Source of the DNA: Halieaceae bacterium
GTDB lineage: Bacteria; Pseudomonadota; Gammaproteobacteria; Pseudomonadales; Halieaceae
Assembly (NCBI GenBank): GCA_009886815.1
Contig: QXYP01000204.1
Coordinates: forward strand, 2,088-7,543
Direction: 5' to 3'
Length of the DNA stretch: 5,456 bases
Both the position numbers and the translations under genes were made by a program. Below are positions 4,607 to 5,456 of the stretch, in pieces. Below the pieces are notes generated by a model, which saw only the letters and a list, made by a program, of their open reading frames with translations, was not told the origin of the DNA and did no database searches. Numbering within the stretch: the stretch's first letter is position 1; each line of letters begins with the position of its first letter.

Positions 4607-5456
4607 ATGTTGCCCGAGCTTGAAAATGTGCACTTTACCGCTGCGGGTGCGACCCTCGATGTCCTGCCTTCCTACAGCGGTGTCTATCGATTTTTCGGTG
4701 CCGACGAAGCGCTGCTGTATATCGGCAAGAGCATCGATATCAAATCGCGTATCAACGCCCATTATCAAGAGGGTCGAAAACCCGGTAGACACCAGAGAAT
4801 CATGGGGCAAGTCACGCGTATCGACTGCTCAGCCACTGCCGGAGAGGTGGGGGCTTTACTCGCAGAGAATGCAGCCATCAAGGCGGAAACGCCGCTTTAC
4901 AACCGGCGCCAACGGCGCGTACGCAAGTTGTGGACCCTGCATCTGACACATTCGCCACAAGGATTTTTACAGCCATCGGCCGCCGACTTTGTGCTCGAGT
5001 CAGAACGCGCGGTTGATAGCTATGGTCTGTACCAAAACAAGCGTCACATCGAATCAACGCTGCAGCGCCATGCCCGGGATCACGGCCTGTGTTTAAGGTG
5101 TATGGGGCTGGATCGAGGGCGGGGTCCCTGCTTTCAATATCAGTTGGGCCGCTGTGACGGCGCCTGTGCAGGAGAGGAGTCTGCCGAAGATCACAATGCC
5201 CGGCTGCTCTCGGCTTTAGACCGAGACCGCATTGCCGCATGGCCGTTTCCGGGCCCCCTCGCGCTGCTCGAACGCAACATTAACCCCCTTCCAGAGCAAC
5301 CTGTCCGGCAGTACCACTGGGTTAACCACTGGGCCTACATGGGTACCTTCGCCACACTTGCCGAGGTTACCGAAGCGCTTAGCAAGGACGCGCAGCGTCT
5401 GTTTGATCGGGATGGTTACCACTTGTTGTTGTCCGCATTGCGCAAGGGGCGCCTCG
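4607..5456 (+). CDS. cho: Excinuclease Cho (UvrC homologue), 3' end cut by the window
   Basis: The frame is open to the window edge (283 codons). Cho makes the 3' incision in UvrAB-dependent nucleotide excision repair, acting on lesions that UvrC handles poorly. The N-terminal GIY-YIG nuclease is clear: GVYRFF (25-30), LLYIGKS (36-42), Arg48, His52, the metal-binding Glu87 in ALLAENAAIK, and PLYNRR (96-101). A cysteine set follows: Cys162 or Cys165, Cys175, Cys183, Cys187. The last three have the same spacing as UvrC's C-F-x6-C-x3-C, the reported 4Fe-4S site. The C-terminal QYHWVNHWAYMGTFATLAEV (235-254) and FDRDGYHLL match E. coli Cho; UvrC's second nuclease and HhH domains are not expected in this family. 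E. coli Cho is 295 residues, so only a short tail is missing. The start is uncertain: ATG 4607 lacks a good ribosome binding site; in-frame GTG at 4592, with GGGA 3 nt before it, is the alternative. An in-frame TAA at 4580-4582 excludes anything earlier. Confidence 0.9.
   Translation, partial: MLPELENVHFTAAGATLDVLPSYSGVYRFFGADEALLYIGKSIDIKSRINAHYQEGRKPGRHQRIMGQVTRIDCSATAGEVGALLAENAAIKAETPLYNRRQRRVRKLWTLHLTHSPQGFLQPSAADFVLESERAVDSYGLYQNKRHIESTLQRHARDHGLCLRCMGLDRGRGPCFQYQLGRCDGACAGEESAEDHNARLLSALDRDRIAAWPFPGPLALLERNINPLPEQPVRQYHWVNHWAYMGTFATLAEVTEALSKDAQRLFDRDGYHLLLSALRKGRL

Noticed and set aside
4878..5240. Long minus-strand open frames opposite cho
   Set aside because: They lie antisense to a clearly conserved GIY-YIG/Cho coding sequence, lack ribosome binding sites and resemble no protein family.

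Overview
The window looks like chromosomal DNA from a free-living, probably marine or environmental gammaproteobacterium. The evidence is gene content: a DUF4136-type lipoprotein, a DUF6482-like small protein, a Cho-type UvrC homologue and polyamine-type enzymes, with moderate GC and tight bacterial gene packing. The genus cannot be fixed from the sequence. No transposase, integrase, phage gene, CRISPR array, tRNA or rRNA was seen.

Layout. (1) Bases 1-255 hold the 3' end of an unrecognised + strand gene cut by the window edge. (2) Bases 297-893 encode a 198-residue outer-membrane DUF4136-type lipoprotein. Its ribosome binding site lies in a small hairpin, and an imperfect stem-loop overlaps its stop codon. 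(3) Bases 894-1208 are a gene-free leader-like region with several predicted RNA foldings, including a GC-rich closed structure at 961-1039. (4) Bases 1209-4011 hold three + strand genes locked together by 4-bp and 1-bp overlaps: an N-carbamoylputrescine-amidase-like nitrilase, an agmatine-deiminase-family enzyme, and a GTP cyclohydrolase II (RibA) family protein with an N-terminal extension. (5) Bases 4025-4345 (-) hold a 106-residue DUF6482-like protein, convergent with the operon. (6) Bases 4346-4606 are a divergent intergenic region with one doubtful 34-codon ORF. (7) From about 4607 to the window end runs a + strand cho gene (GIY-YIG nuclease, UvrC N-terminal-half homologue), cut by the window just before its expected stop.

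How the genes may work together. The deiminase and amidase are the classic consecutive pair that turns agmatine into N-carbamoylputrescine and then putrescine, CO2 and ammonia. The unusual part is that a GTP cyclohydrolase II family protein is translationally coupled behind them. That enzyme normally starts riboflavin synthesis by opening the guanine ring of GTP. All three proteins keep their catalytic residues, but each departs from the textbook family: the nitrilase at likely substrate-contact positions, the deiminase by belonging to a subtype I associate with actinobacteria, and the cyclohydrolase by an extension and a replaced conserved arginine. The operon could be plain putrescine synthesis with a passenger riboflavin gene. 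It could also be an undescribed pathway acting on a guanidino or 2-aminopyrimidine compound. This is the part of the window most worth following up.
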